Source: Mesorhizobium norvegicum (GTDB lineage Bacteria; Pseudomonadota; Alphaproteobacteria; Rhizobiales; Rhizobiaceae). Taken from it: DNA of 64,000 bases. The stretch covers positions 50,790 through 114,789 of the forward strand of contig NZ_SMYZ01000060.1 in the NCBI RefSeq assembly GCF_004919685.1, given 5' to 3'. Shown here piece by piece: positions 52,444 to 61,293 of the stretch; within the stretch, counting starts at the first letter, position 1, and every line of letters starts with the position of its first letter. Below the pieces are notes generated by a model. The model saw only the letters and a program-made list of their open reading frames with translations. It searched no databases and was not told the DNA's origin. The position numbers and the translations under genes were made by a program.

Positions 52444-52959
52444 ATGACAGTTCCAAAAGAAAAGCCGCGCCTTCTAACCTTTGGCTTCCTTCCAATACTA
52501 ATATCGTTCGTAATTTTTTTAGTGACATCTGTACTTGGATATAACTTCAAATATAATAAAATAGATATTGGTGGTTTTTACTTGATGCCCGCGGCATTGG
52601 CAGATTGCCTGTACCCGGGTAAGTACGTTCTTGATCTCTATTTTTCGTTCTTTTCCTTGCTCTCTGCCCTCATGGTTCCGGCAGCGTTATTTAGCGTCAT
52701 TTATGCGGCAACGTCAAAAAAATCAGATAAGCAAACATACGCAATTTCTACGATTTCCGCCGTGGCGGCCGCGCCGTTTGTGTTTTTGTTTGTCGGCAAA
52801 GAGGTATTTTTACCCAGGAGATTTATTTCTGCAGTTTGCGATGGTGAAGATCGCAGCTTTATATTAATCATTCAACCCTTGTTGTTTGCCGTATGCGCAT
52901 ATTTTATCGTTGGCGCTCTGCTTTCCATATTTAGAAATAGCCGTCGATCGGAGAAATAA
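52444..52959 (+). CDS. Hypothetical four-helix membrane protein in an AT-rich cassette
   Basis: This is a 171-residue protein with about four hydrophobic segments: FGFLPILISFVIFLVTSVLG, YFSFFSLLSALMVPAALFSV, ISAVAAAPFVFLFVG and LIIQPLLFAVCAYFIVGALL. It ends in a basic tail (RNSRRSEK). No family is recognised. Base composition is visibly AT-rich compared with all neighbours, suggesting transfer. ATG 52444 is preferred; the frame is open back to 52318, but that part lies in the repeat. It sits between two direct repeats and is followed immediately by a second small gene. Confidence 0.6.
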   Translation: MTVPKEKPRLLTFGFLPILISFVIFLVTSVLGYNFKYNKIDIGGFYLMPAALADCLYPGKYVLDLYFSFFSLLSALMVPAALFSVIYAATSKKSDKQTYAISTISAVAAAPFVFLFVGKEVFLPRRFISAVCDGEDRSFILIIQPLLFAVCAYFIVGALLSIFRNSRRSEK

Positions 52960-53292
52960 GTGCCAACGCAAAATAAGCAAATCAATTGGAATGATTTGGC
53001 GACGATTTTGGATATCGCGTCGGCGGTGGCCGCTGGGGTTATTGCTGCATCTCCTAGTCTTGCTATCGTTGAGCACCTGACGCCAGTTGTTGAGACCATG
53101 GCCGCGTTGAGTGGCGCGATTCTTCTGGACGACCCCGGCACTGGCGTGATGGGGGACACATTTCGGGGAATTACGGTGACAGTGCACGTTTTGCCGTGTT
53201 CGTACGGCTGCCGTTTTGTGCACTGTACACGCTCTCCAAATCGCAGGCGCTCTTCGCTTGTCGGCAGCTCTCGGCCAAGGTTTTCAAGGTGA
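52960..53292 (+). CDS. Hypothetical small protein, probably truncated at its 3' end
   Basis: This is a 110-codon frame from GTG 52960, starting directly on the preceding stop codon with GGAGAA upstream, so it would be translationally coupled to the membrane protein. The first 60 residues (LATILDIASAVAAGVIAASP, LTPVVETMAALSGAILL) look protein-like and partly hydrophobic. The last 40 are Arg/Ser-rich, and the frame ends inside repeat copy 2. It probably lost its original 3' end when the repeat junction formed. No function recognised. Confidence 0.4.
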   Translation: MPTQNKQINWNDLATILDIASAVAAGVIAASPSLAIVEHLTPVVETMAALSGAILLDDPGTGVMGDTFRGITVTVHVLPCSYGCRFVHCTRSPNRRRSSLVGSSRPRFSR

Positions 53293-53758
53293 GATCACTA
53301 CAAATGCCGATGCGATGCGGATATTAGCGAAGGCGCGGGAGGCCGATTAGTCACAGCTTTGTTGTCTTGAGGGCCTGCAACCGTTCGCCAGGTTCGGTCG
53401 CCACTGCCAATCGGGTTGGAGTTGTCCCAAAGCCTTCGGCATGAACATCCGGCAGGCCGCCGCCTTTGGGGCCGCCAATAGCCGCGCTGACGCCAAGCCG
53501 CATAAATACTTGGCTCCGTTGGGAGTTATCTGGCCCCATCGTGCCAAAATGAGTCCTATCCATACATGTACAATGCATCAAAGTGTAAATTAGATTCGTC
53601 TTATGAATAGAGCGAAGATTTTCTTGATCCGTTTCTTCACGGGCTCTTAACAGGCCATCACGGATGTGTTACCGATTTTGCTTGCGGGGGTAGTGCGGCG
53701 ATCATCGCCTCAAACCCAGAAGAGCGGCGGAGAGTTTCATGGTGTCGGGCGCCACGCT
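53270..53758. repeat. Imperfect direct repeat, copy 2 (about 490 bp)
   Basis: This is the second copy of the block at 51924-52410, in the same orientation. The palindrome TACATGTA recurs at 53563-53570, and the CTCTTAACAGGCC...GTTACCGATTTT stretch recurs near 53643-53678. It lies downstream of the AT-rich cassette and upstream of the exported-protein/RTX genes. Confidence 0.9.
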
Positions 53759-54112
53759 TGGCAGTGGTCGAAGCATGGCTTGCTCACTTCGGGTCGTGCG
53801 TTGGCAATCATCTATTTCTCGCCTGTGAAGCCCCCGAGGCCAGAGGCGAACGGAAGGCAGCGGCCGTGAACGAAAAACGCGCCAGTCCGGCTGAATCGCA
53901 CGGCGAACCTAGCGAAGTCCGACCGAGCTTGCCCACCAAACTTCGAGTTGCATTGAAGGCGGGCGGGCAACGTCTGGCCAGTTGCTCGCCAAACACCGAA
54001 AAGGCACTCGTCAATCCTAGCACCTGCTTCCCGCGGAGCCCGGTATGATCCGTCAAGGACAGTCTGCATCTAGCCTGCTGCGACCAGCGTCGAAACCTCC
54101 GAGGTGTGAGAT
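53759..54112. other. 354-nt region without a convincing gene
   Basis: Open frames exist on both strands (for example 53758-54048 on + and 53808-54164 on -), but they overlap each other and lack a plausible start site or recognisable family, so none is annotated. The region probably carries the promoter for the 54113 gene; no clear promoter could be assigned. Confidence 0.5.
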
Positions 54113-54844
54113 ATGAATTACAGATCAGGCAGACACCTGTCAGTACGACTGGGCGCTCTCGCAATAATTTTCATGGTTTCTTCTTTCGCAGCCAATGCAT
54201 CGCAACTTGTCCAAGTCGGGGATCTTGTTCTGAACATCCCCGACAATGTGAGCGCGTCCTTCGATCCGGAATCCCCAAGCCAAAAGCCACGGTTCGACTA
54301 TGCGCGGTATTCGCCAGCAACGGGGCGAGTGCGTCAGGTCGATACAATCTTCATAAAGCTGGATCGGATATGGCCAATGGAGCAGAGGAAACGAGGCCCT
54401 GTTGTAGCCATTGATGCCAATGTGCAGGCCCCGGAACTAGATCTGTTCTGCCGTAGCACAAGTCGATTAGGCGCAAAGCCAGATCCAAGCAAAGCCGTGC
54501 GCAAGGATGGGCCATTTTATGTCTATGAAGAGAAGCTGACCGCTGGCGACGTATATTTAAGCGATGATGATTTCAGGGTTTTTGGCGGCCTGGCGACGAG
54601 TTGGGTTTATGAAGACCCGCTCGCAAAAATGACGTATCCGAAGGATGCCAAAAATTACTTATTCGCCCCGGCTCTCACGAACATTACTCGTCTGCATTTG
54701 CAGATCGTGACTTACCAAGTCTCCGTAGATGAAATGCCGGCCATGTTCGATTCGCTGGAGCGGCAACTTCGTTCCTGGCTTGTGAGCCCGGGGGCGGGAA
54801 ATTTCCAATGGTATCATCAGCGCCCTGGCGCTTGCGAACTCTAA
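54113..54844 (+). CDS. Exported protein of unknown function, upstream partner of the RTX protein
   Basis: This is a 243-residue protein with a Sec-type signal peptide (basic start, then LGALAIIFMVSSFAANA, cleavage near residue 29). The mature protein starts with SQLVQVGDLVLNIPDNV and has no further membrane helix, so it is probably periplasmic. It contains a CRSTSRLG segment and an acidic stretch DVYLSDDDF. No family is recognised. The RTX gene begins 4 nt (GTG) or 16 nt (ATG) after its stop, so the two are one transcript. A role as chaperone, activator or immunity protein for the RTX protein is speculation from position. Confidence 0.7.
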   Translation: MNYRSGRHLSVRLGALAIIFMVSSFAANASQLVQVGDLVLNIPDNVSASFDPESPSQKPRFDYARYSPATGRVRQVDTIFIKLDRIWPMEQRKRGPVVAIDANVQAPELDLFCRSTSRLGAKPDPSKAVRKDGPFYVYEEKLTAGDVYLSDDDFRVFGGLATSWVYEDPLAKMTYPKDAKNYLFAPALTNITRLHLQIVTYQVSVDEMPAMFDSLERQLRSWLVSPGAGNFQWYHQRPGACEL

Positions 54845-54860
54845 GGTAGTGAGCAGAGAA

Positions 54861-57800
54861 ATGGCTGAGAACTTCGAATTCACAGAAGAGCAAATACAGC
54901 ATTTGCAAGAACTGGTAGATCAGGGACTGTACCCAGAAGCTTACCGCTACGCAGGCGGCCTAGCGAATGGCCAGACTGGCGTTGATCAAGCTGCAATATT
55001 GTGGCTTTATGGGTCAGCTGAGGTAAATGAGGGCAGCGGTTTCTATAGCGGCTTTATTCGTGGTTACTCGGCCGAGCAATATATGATTCGCTATGGGCCT
55101 GTTGGTGATCTTGAAACGCGTATCCAAAATGCTTCAAATGCCATCGCGAGATCAGTTCTCCGTGATATTATAGAAAACAAAGCGATCCCGGCTATTTCGA
55201 CTATTGTCGTCCGAGATGCGCAGTCTGTGGCGGAAGGCCTGTTCGGTGGGGATGCTGGAGGTTGGGCGGGAAACCCGCTGTTTCTAGCACTTGGAGTTTC
55301 CGCACCCCTACTCACAAATGTTCTGGAGACCACAGGAGATACCTATGACGCCCTCGCGTTGCTGAAATCTGCTCACGACAATGGCGAGGCATTCGACAAG
55401 TTCGTGGAGATCTTGACGGTCAGTCTCAATTGGAATGGGGGATATTCGATCCCGACGGTCGTCTCTGGCTCCAATCAAATCGACAGTTTTCTCTATGGCG
55501 CATACGGTGGAGCGGGAACGGTAGCGCAGGCTTACTATGGCAACATAGTGTTGGGAAGGATTACGGACGATGCCGGGATCCAAGGTGTAGACGGCGGAGA
55601 GTTCATGAATGGCGGGGCAGGGAACGATCGACTGCTCGGATCGCTCGGAAACGATATCCTGGATGGGGGGGCTGGCACCGACGTTGTTGACTATTCGGAA
55701 TTAACTACGCAGTTGGTTGTAACCATAAAAACTGCGCCATCAACCGCTCATTTCGTGGCCGGAATTTCTGGAGCGGGCATCGATAGCCTCTATAATGTTG
55801 AGAAAATCATTGGTTCTGCAGGCGACGACACATTCGCGGTCCAGTCCCTTGCGCCAGATTTCACAGAACTGGCATTAGATGGTGGCGGCGGCAACGACCA
55901 ACTCACCGGGGTATATCTCGACAAAGTTGAAATAGACACCGTTCAAAAGGAGTTCCGGACCGGTGGGAAGATCATATCCATCGACAACTTTGAGCGATAT
56001 CAGGGCAGCAATGGCGACGACATCTTTACTCTGACAGGCATGGAAACGGAAATCGACGGCAAAGGTGGCGAGGATACCGCCGACTTTAGTCAGGCGACGA
56101 CTTCGGTCGTTGTTGGCGCTCATGGCGTTAGGTTGATCGATGTTGAGATCGTAACGGGTTCGAATTTCAATGACATCATCCTGACGGACAATGGTGACCA
56201 AACCATAGACGGTGGCAACGGTGCCGACCGCCTCTCGGGCGGTTCTGGCTTCGACAGGTACTATGTGAGCGATGGGGACGTTGTTGATGACAGCGACGGC
56301 AGCGGTGCGGTCTTCCGTGGCGGCGAGCGGTTTTCTGGCGGTACGAAGGACCGCTTAGCCGCGGCTGGTGCCCCTTATATGGACGGAGCCGGAAACGGCT
56401 GCGTTCTGTCAGGTACCACGTTGGCTATTACCTTTGCGACGGGAGGGTCAATAGCGGTTCAAAATTGGGCAAACGGCGACCTCGGGATTACCCTCTCGTT
56501 GGAAAAGGATCCTCATTCGCCGTGGCGGCCTTACAAGCCTTCGCAGCCCCGTGACCCTTTAGTCTTGGATCTTGATGGCGATGGGGTAGAACTCATCGCG
56601 GTTGGAGCGTCGCAAGCCCATTTCGACTTCGCAGGCGATGGTTTTGCGGAGAAGACCGGCTGGGTTGCGTCCGATGATGCGATCTTGGTGCGAGACGCGA
56701 ACGGCAATTCCATTGTCGACGGAGTCTCGGAGCTATTCGGCAATGAAACGCAGGATGGCTTTACAGCCCTAAGAATGTTCGACTCGAATGACGACGGTCG
56801 GATCGATGTCAACGACGCAGTGTTCAGCACACTGAAGCTTTGGCGCGACCTTGACGGCGACGGCGTCTCCGACAGCGGTGAACTGTTCGGTCTTTCGGCC
56901 TACAACGTATCGGCCATCAACCTTGACAATAGCCCCAACGGTGGCGTGCAAGGGGGCAATATTGTCGCATTTGAAGGCAATTACGTTTTCGAAAATGGAG
57001 CGACCGGGACAGCGGCGGCGATTTATTTTGGCGTTGACAACACGATAACACGATGGATTCCCCCAGCGGGCTTTGTCGTTTCTCCCGCGGCTGAAGAATT
57101 GCCGAACCTTAAGGGTTATGGACTAATCCCCGACTTGGCTTATGCCATGTCCCTGGATCAGGAGCTTTTAGCTCACGCATCGGCCATGGTCATACAGCTC
57201 TATACCGGTGATACGTATGCCATCCGTGCTTCGTTCGAAAGTTTGCTGCTGGAGTGGGCAGGCGTCGATGGCGTTCCGAGTGGCCCACAAGGGTCTTACC
57301 TGGATCCGCGGCATGCGGCTTTTTTGGAAAAGTACTTTGGCAGCCCATTTGAAGGGCCAATAACGAGCAGCTTTGGCAGGACTATCGAAGACACATTCGG
57401 CGATGTCTTCAGCACATTGCTTACGCGATTTATCAGCCAATCCTCAACAAGCGCTTTGGCACTTGGGGTTGACCCCGTGCTGGTCGAGGAAAGTCCGTTC
57501 GGATCACTTTGGCCAGTGCGATACGATCACGACCAAGACCGCTTGCACGTTAGCGAGCTTGTATTGGAATCAATGTTTCAGCGAATACCGGAAGCTGGAA
57601 GTGCTCGTACAGAATACACGATGAAGGCTCTGTTGGCCCTCGAAGGACTCCAATATGAATATTACAGTAATCGGTATACGTGGGAAACTCTCGTTACCGC
57701 TGCACTCAACGCGGCAAGCGGTGACGACCCCGTCTTAGCCTCACTTGTGGATGACGGTTTGCTGTTACTTGGGGGCAATGACGCAGATGTCCTCCAGGGG

Positions 57801-60800
57801 AGGACCCTTGACGATACGCTAATAGGAGGACGAGGCGACGATACGCTCAGAGGTGACGTCGGCGACGATACATATTTGTTTACGCGTGGCGATGGCAATG
57901 ACCAAATTGTCGACGAAGGGTTTGGATGGGAAACGCCATCTGACCGTCTTGTCTTCACCGATATCGTCGCGGCCGATGTGAACCTGACCCTTTCGGGGAC
58001 GGACGTGACGGTCACTGTGAGCGAGAGTGCGCCTGGAGCGGGCGATGGGAGCTCAATTGTACTCGTCGCAGCGCTCTCCGATGCTGGTAACAGCGTGCGT
58101 GGTGTCGATCAAATCCTGTTTGCCGATGGCGAAGTGTGGACGCGCTCGGATTTCATCAGCCTCGTGCGTGGCGGTATCCACGGCGATGCCGGCAATAACA
58201 CGATCATCGGAACCGCTGCCGGTGAAACCATCACCGGCCTGGGAGGTGACGATACGCTGGAGGGCGGCACCGGCAATGACAAGTTAAACGGCGGCGCCGG
58301 CAATGATGCATTCGTTTACGCGTCGGGCGACGGCAACGACGTGATCGAAGATGCAAAAAGCCTCACCGAGGTCGACACGCTGAAGCTGATGGACCGCAAC
58401 GCTGGCGACATTGAACTTGCTCGTCAAGACAAGACCCTGACCGTGAAAATCCTCTCAACGGGCGAGGTGATTACCGTCGAAAAGCAATTCTGGCAAAACG
58501 AAAACTGGGGGATCGAGAAAATCACGTTCGCCGATGGCTCGTCGTGGAACCAGGCTGAAATCACCGCGCATGCCTGGACCCGTGGAACAGCCGGAGACGA
58601 TTCTCTGACCGGCAGCAGCATCGAAAGTGGCAATTGGGATGATACTTACTACGCGGGACAAGGGAACGACACCTTCTGGGACTGGTCAGGCAGCGATACA
58701 TATATCTATGCTTCTGGAGACGGAAACGACAACATCGATGACTATGGCGGGGACATTCGTTTCGCGGGGACTGATACGCTTAAACTCATCGATCTCACCA
58801 TGGATGACGTTGAGCTGACAAAATCGGATATGGATCTTAAGATTACGATTCTTCAAACAGGCCAAACCATAACCATCTCGGAACAGTTCGGTTCATCGAG
58901 AGGGGTGGAGACCATCGTCTTTGCCGACGGCGCGCGTTGGGACAAATCGGATTTTCTGAGCGCAGCGTCGGGTGCCATCATGGGGGACCAGGCCAACAAT
59001 TCGATCACTGGCACCAGTGCAGCTGACACGATTATCAGTCTTGAAGGCAACGACATCCTGACCGGTGGCTTGGGCGCGGATGTGTTGATGGGGCGTGCCG
59101 GGAACGACACGTATATCTACACCTCGGGTGACGGCAATGATCACATCAACGATGGCGATGGATCGGTCACCGATATCGACATCTTGCGGCTGGCCAATCT
59201 GAACGCTGACGATGTTGAGCTTACTCACGATGGTAGCGATCTGAAGATCACGGTGCTCTCGACCGGCGAGACTATTATGGTCGATGAGCAGTTTTCGCGG
59301 CCCGGCGAGAATTTCGGTATTGAGAAGATCGAATTCGCCGATGGTTCATCGTGGAATCTCGCCGAGATTCAGGCCAATGCCTGGATACGTGGAACGGACG
59401 GCGACGACATTCTTTACGAGAGCGGCCGGTGGTCCGTTACATTCCAAGGAGGCAAGGGCGATGATTATTTCAGCCCTACAATGGGGGACGACAGGTTCGT
59501 CTACGCTTTGGGCGACGGGAACGATACCTACTCCTTATATGATCCATGGTTTGATGATCCGAATGACGTAGAAAGCGGTGCGCTTATATTTACCGATATT
59601 CTCTCAAGCGGAGTCGAGCTTTCTGTGAGCGGGAATGATCTGCAAATACGAATCCTTGAAAGCAATGAATTGATCACCATACGCAATCAGTTCTTTGTTC
59701 ATCCTGTGGATGCAGGTATCGAGAAGATTATATTTTCGGACGGCGAGGAGTGGAACTCTGCGGAGATCAGTATAGCGGCAGGCGTCAATCTCGCGCCGGT
59801 TCTCGTCAATCCCCTTGCCAACCAGGAAGCAGAAGCAGGTGGGCAGTTCACGTTCACCGTACCGGCCGATACCTTTCAGGACATCGACACACCAAATCTG
59901 ATATATTCGGCCTCTCTACTGCCGGAGTGGTTGAGTTTCGACCCGGCAACGCGGACATTTAGTGGTACGCCTGATGTTGCCGGCGCCTTCGTCATACGTC
60001 TGGAAGTCTCCGACGGAACTTATACCATCGATGATATCTTCACCATCACCGTAGGAGAGAGCGACGGTCCCAATGGCATGACCATCCTTGTGGGATCCGA
60101 AAACGGGGAGGGCTATACCGGGTCGAGCCAGGACGACACGTTTATCTTCACGGATGGCACCGGCTACCAGATCGACGGCGGTGAGGGTATCGACACAGCG
60201 TCCTTCCACACCCGATCGGAGGCGGTTATCGCGAACCTGACTACAGGTGAGGGCTCCGACACCTTCATTTCGATCGAGAACCTGACGGGCTCTGCATTCG
60301 ACGATCATCTGACAGGCGATGCCAGCGACAACGAGCTCGTCGGCCAGGGCGGCAGCGATACGATCTCCGGCGGCGCCGGCAACGATACGATCGACGGCGA
60401 TTTCGTGCCCGAGGTGGTCGTCGACGTCGGTCTCGGCGAAAGCTATGCGACGCTGAGTTCGACCGCGACCAACAATTCGATCGCCAATGCCCACGACATC
60501 AGCAACAGCTTCTCTTACCTTGCTGATGGCGATATCGCGGATTCGACCTCCGTGCCGCATTCCACGATCAACGCCACCGGCAACGGTGCGGCTGGCTACT
60601 ATAAGATCACCTTGAAAACTGGCGAGACCATCACCGCCGATATCGACCATACATCGGGAGATCTGGACACTTATGTCAGACTGATCCTGGCCGACGGCAG
60701 TTCGGGCACCGAGGTCGCGTATCAGGACGATAATGGCGGCGATCCGGGCTCGCCCAAAGGTCTCGATTCCTCACTGACCTACACCGCGACGGTCGACGGA

Positions 60801-61280
60801 ACATACTACATCGTGGTGGGGAGCTATGAGGATAACGATGCCGTCCCCACCGGCGAAACCTACGAACTGAACGTCTCTGTTGGCGTTGCGTCGGGCTCGG
60901 AGGTAAGGGTCGGCGTGGCGGGCAACGACACGCTGGATGGCGGTGAAGGCAATGACACGCTCTATGGCCGCGCCGGCGATGACGTGCTGCTTGGCGGGAC
61001 CGGAGACGACATTCTGGTCGGTGGCGAGGGCAATGACATCTTCGTCTTCAAAGCTGCCTTTGGTCTCGACAACATCACTGACTTTTTTGTCGGAGCCGGT
61101 TCTCCAGATATCATTCAGTTCGCCGACAACGTCTTCGACGACTTCGCTTCGGTCCTCGCCGCAGCCACCCAGGTCGGCTCCGACACAGTGATCACACACG
61201 ACTCCAGCAATGTGCTGACCCTGAAGAACGTCGCCTTGGCAAACCTGCACCATGATGACTTCCAGTTCATCGCCGCCTGA
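54861..61280 (+). CDS. Very large modular RTX protein, type I secretion substrate
   Basis: This 2139-residue secreted protein has no Sec signal. The N-terminal domain (about 1-240) is unrecognised. RTX nonapeptides follow (GGAGNDRLLGSLGNDILDGG, near 250), then an EF-hand/dockerin-like calcium region (DLDGDGVELIAVG near 568; DSNDDGRID and RDLDGDGVSDSGE near 640-672) and an alpha-rich region (about 735-965). Five RTX modules of about 135 residues lie between 970 and 1640, each pairing GxGxD repeats with a strand domain of the form DTLKL...VKILSTGE..E.QF..IEKI.FADGS.W. A cadherin/He-PIG-like domain (about 1643-1732), a pre-peptidase C-terminal domain (about 1874-2010), final RTX repeats and a typical T1SS C-terminus complete it. 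No catalytic motif was seen. ATG 54861 or GTG 54849 may be the start. Confidence 0.88.
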   Translation: MAENFEFTEEQIQHLQELVDQGLYPEAYRYAGGLANGQTGVDQAAILWLYGSAEVNEGSGFYSGFIRGYSAEQYMIRYGPVGDLETRIQNASNAIARSVLRDIIENKAIPAISTIVVRDAQSVAEGLFGGDAGGWAGNPLFLALGVSAPLLTNVLETTGDTYDALALLKSAHDNGEAFDKFVEILTVSLNWNGGYSIPTVVSGSNQIDSFLYGAYGGAGTVAQAYYGNIVLGRITDDAGIQGVDGGEFMNGGAGNDRLLGSLGNDILDGGAGTDVVDYSELTTQLVVTIKTAPSTAHFVAGISGAGIDSLYNVEKIIGSAGDDTFAVQSLAPDFTELALDGGGGNDQLTGVYLDKVEIDTVQKEFRTGGKIISIDNFERYQGSNGDDIFTLTGMETEIDGKGGEDTADFSQATTSVVVGAHGVRLIDVEIVTGSNFNDIILTDNGDQTIDGGNGADRLSGGSGFDRYYVSDGDVVDDSDGSGAVFRGGERFSGGTKDRLAAAGAPYMDGAGNGCVLSGTTLAITFATGGSIAVQNWANGDLGITLSLEKDPHSPWRPYKPSQPRDPLVLDLDGDGVELIAVGASQAHFDFAGDGFAEKTGWVASDDAILVRDANGNSIVDGVSELFGNETQDGFTALRMFDSNDDGRIDVNDAVFSTLKLWRDLDGDGVSDSGELFGLSAYNVSAINLDNSPNGGVQGGNIVAFEGNYVFENGATGTAAAIYFGVDNTITRWIPPAGFVVSPAAEELPNLKGYGLIPDLAYAMSLDQELLAHASAMVIQLYTGDTYAIRASFESLLLEWAGVDGVPSGPQGSYLDPRHAAFLEKYFGSPFEGPITSSFGRTIEDTFGDVFSTLLTRFISQSSTSALALGVDPVLVEESPFGSLWPVRYDHDQDRLHVSELVLESMFQRIPEAGSARTEYTMKALLALEGLQYEYYSNRYTWETLVTAALNAASGDDPVLASLVDDGLLLLGGNDADVLQGRTLDDTLIGGRGDDTLRGDVGDDTYLFTRGDGNDQIVDEGFGWETPSDRLVFTDIVAADVNLTLSGTDVTVTVSESAPGAGDGSSIVLVAALSDAGNSVRGVDQILFADGEVWTRSDFISLVRGGIHGDAGNNTIIGTAAGETITGLGGDDTLEGGTGNDKLNGGAGNDAFVYASGDGNDVIEDAKSLTEVDTLKLMDRNAGDIELARQDKTLTVKILSTGEVITVEKQFWQNENWGIEKITFADGSSWNQAEITAHAWTRGTAGDDSLTGSSIESGNWDDTYYAGQGNDTFWDWSGSDTYIYASGDGNDNIDDYGGDIRFAGTDTLKLIDLTMDDVELTKSDMDLKITILQTGQTITISEQFGSSRGVETIVFADGARWDKSDFLSAASGAIMGDQANNSITGTSAADTIISLEGNDILTGGLGADVLMGRAGNDTYIYTSGDGNDHINDGDGSVTDIDILRLANLNADDVELTHDGSDLKITVLSTGETIMVDEQFSRPGENFGIEKIEFADGSSWNLAEIQANAWIRGTDGDDILYESGRWSVTFQGGKGDDYFSPTMGDDRFVYALGDGNDTYSLYDPWFDDPNDVESGALIFTDILSSGVELSVSGNDLQIRILESNELITIRNQFFVHPVDAGIEKIIFSDGEEWNSAEISIAAGVNLAPVLVNPLANQEAEAGGQFTFTVPADTFQDIDTPNLIYSASLLPEWLSFDPATRTFSGTPDVAGAFVIRLEVSDGTYTIDDIFTITVGESDGPNGMTILVGSENGEGYTGSSQDDTFIFTDGTGYQIDGGEGIDTASFHTRSEAVIANLTTGEGSDTFISIENLTGSAFDDHLTGDASDNELVGQGGSDTISGGAGNDTIDGDFVPEVVVDVGLGESYATLSSTATNNSIANAHDISNSFSYLADGDIADSTSVPHSTINATGNGAAGYYKITLKTGETITADIDHTSGDLDTYVRLILADGSSGTEVAYQDDNGGDPGSPKGLDSSLTYTATVDGTYYIVVGSYEDNDAVPTGETYELNVSVGVASGSEVRVGVAGNDTLDGGEGNDTLYGRAGDDVLLGGTGDDILVGGEGNDIFVFKAAFGLDNITDFFVGAGSPDIIQFADNVFDDFASVLAAATQVGSDTVITHDSSNVLTLKNVALANLHHDDFQFIAA

Positions 61281-61293
61281 TGCCTGAACTGGA

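Noticed and set aside
53808..54164. 118-codon - strand frame and the overlapping 96-codon + strand frame at 53758-54048
   Set aside because: They overlap each other and the start of the exported-protein gene, and no ribosome site or family is recognisable.
55590..61060. Regular short repeats that could suggest a CRISPR or satellite array
   Set aside because: They are codons for RTX nonapeptides (GGxGxDxxx) within one long gene; there are no spacers.
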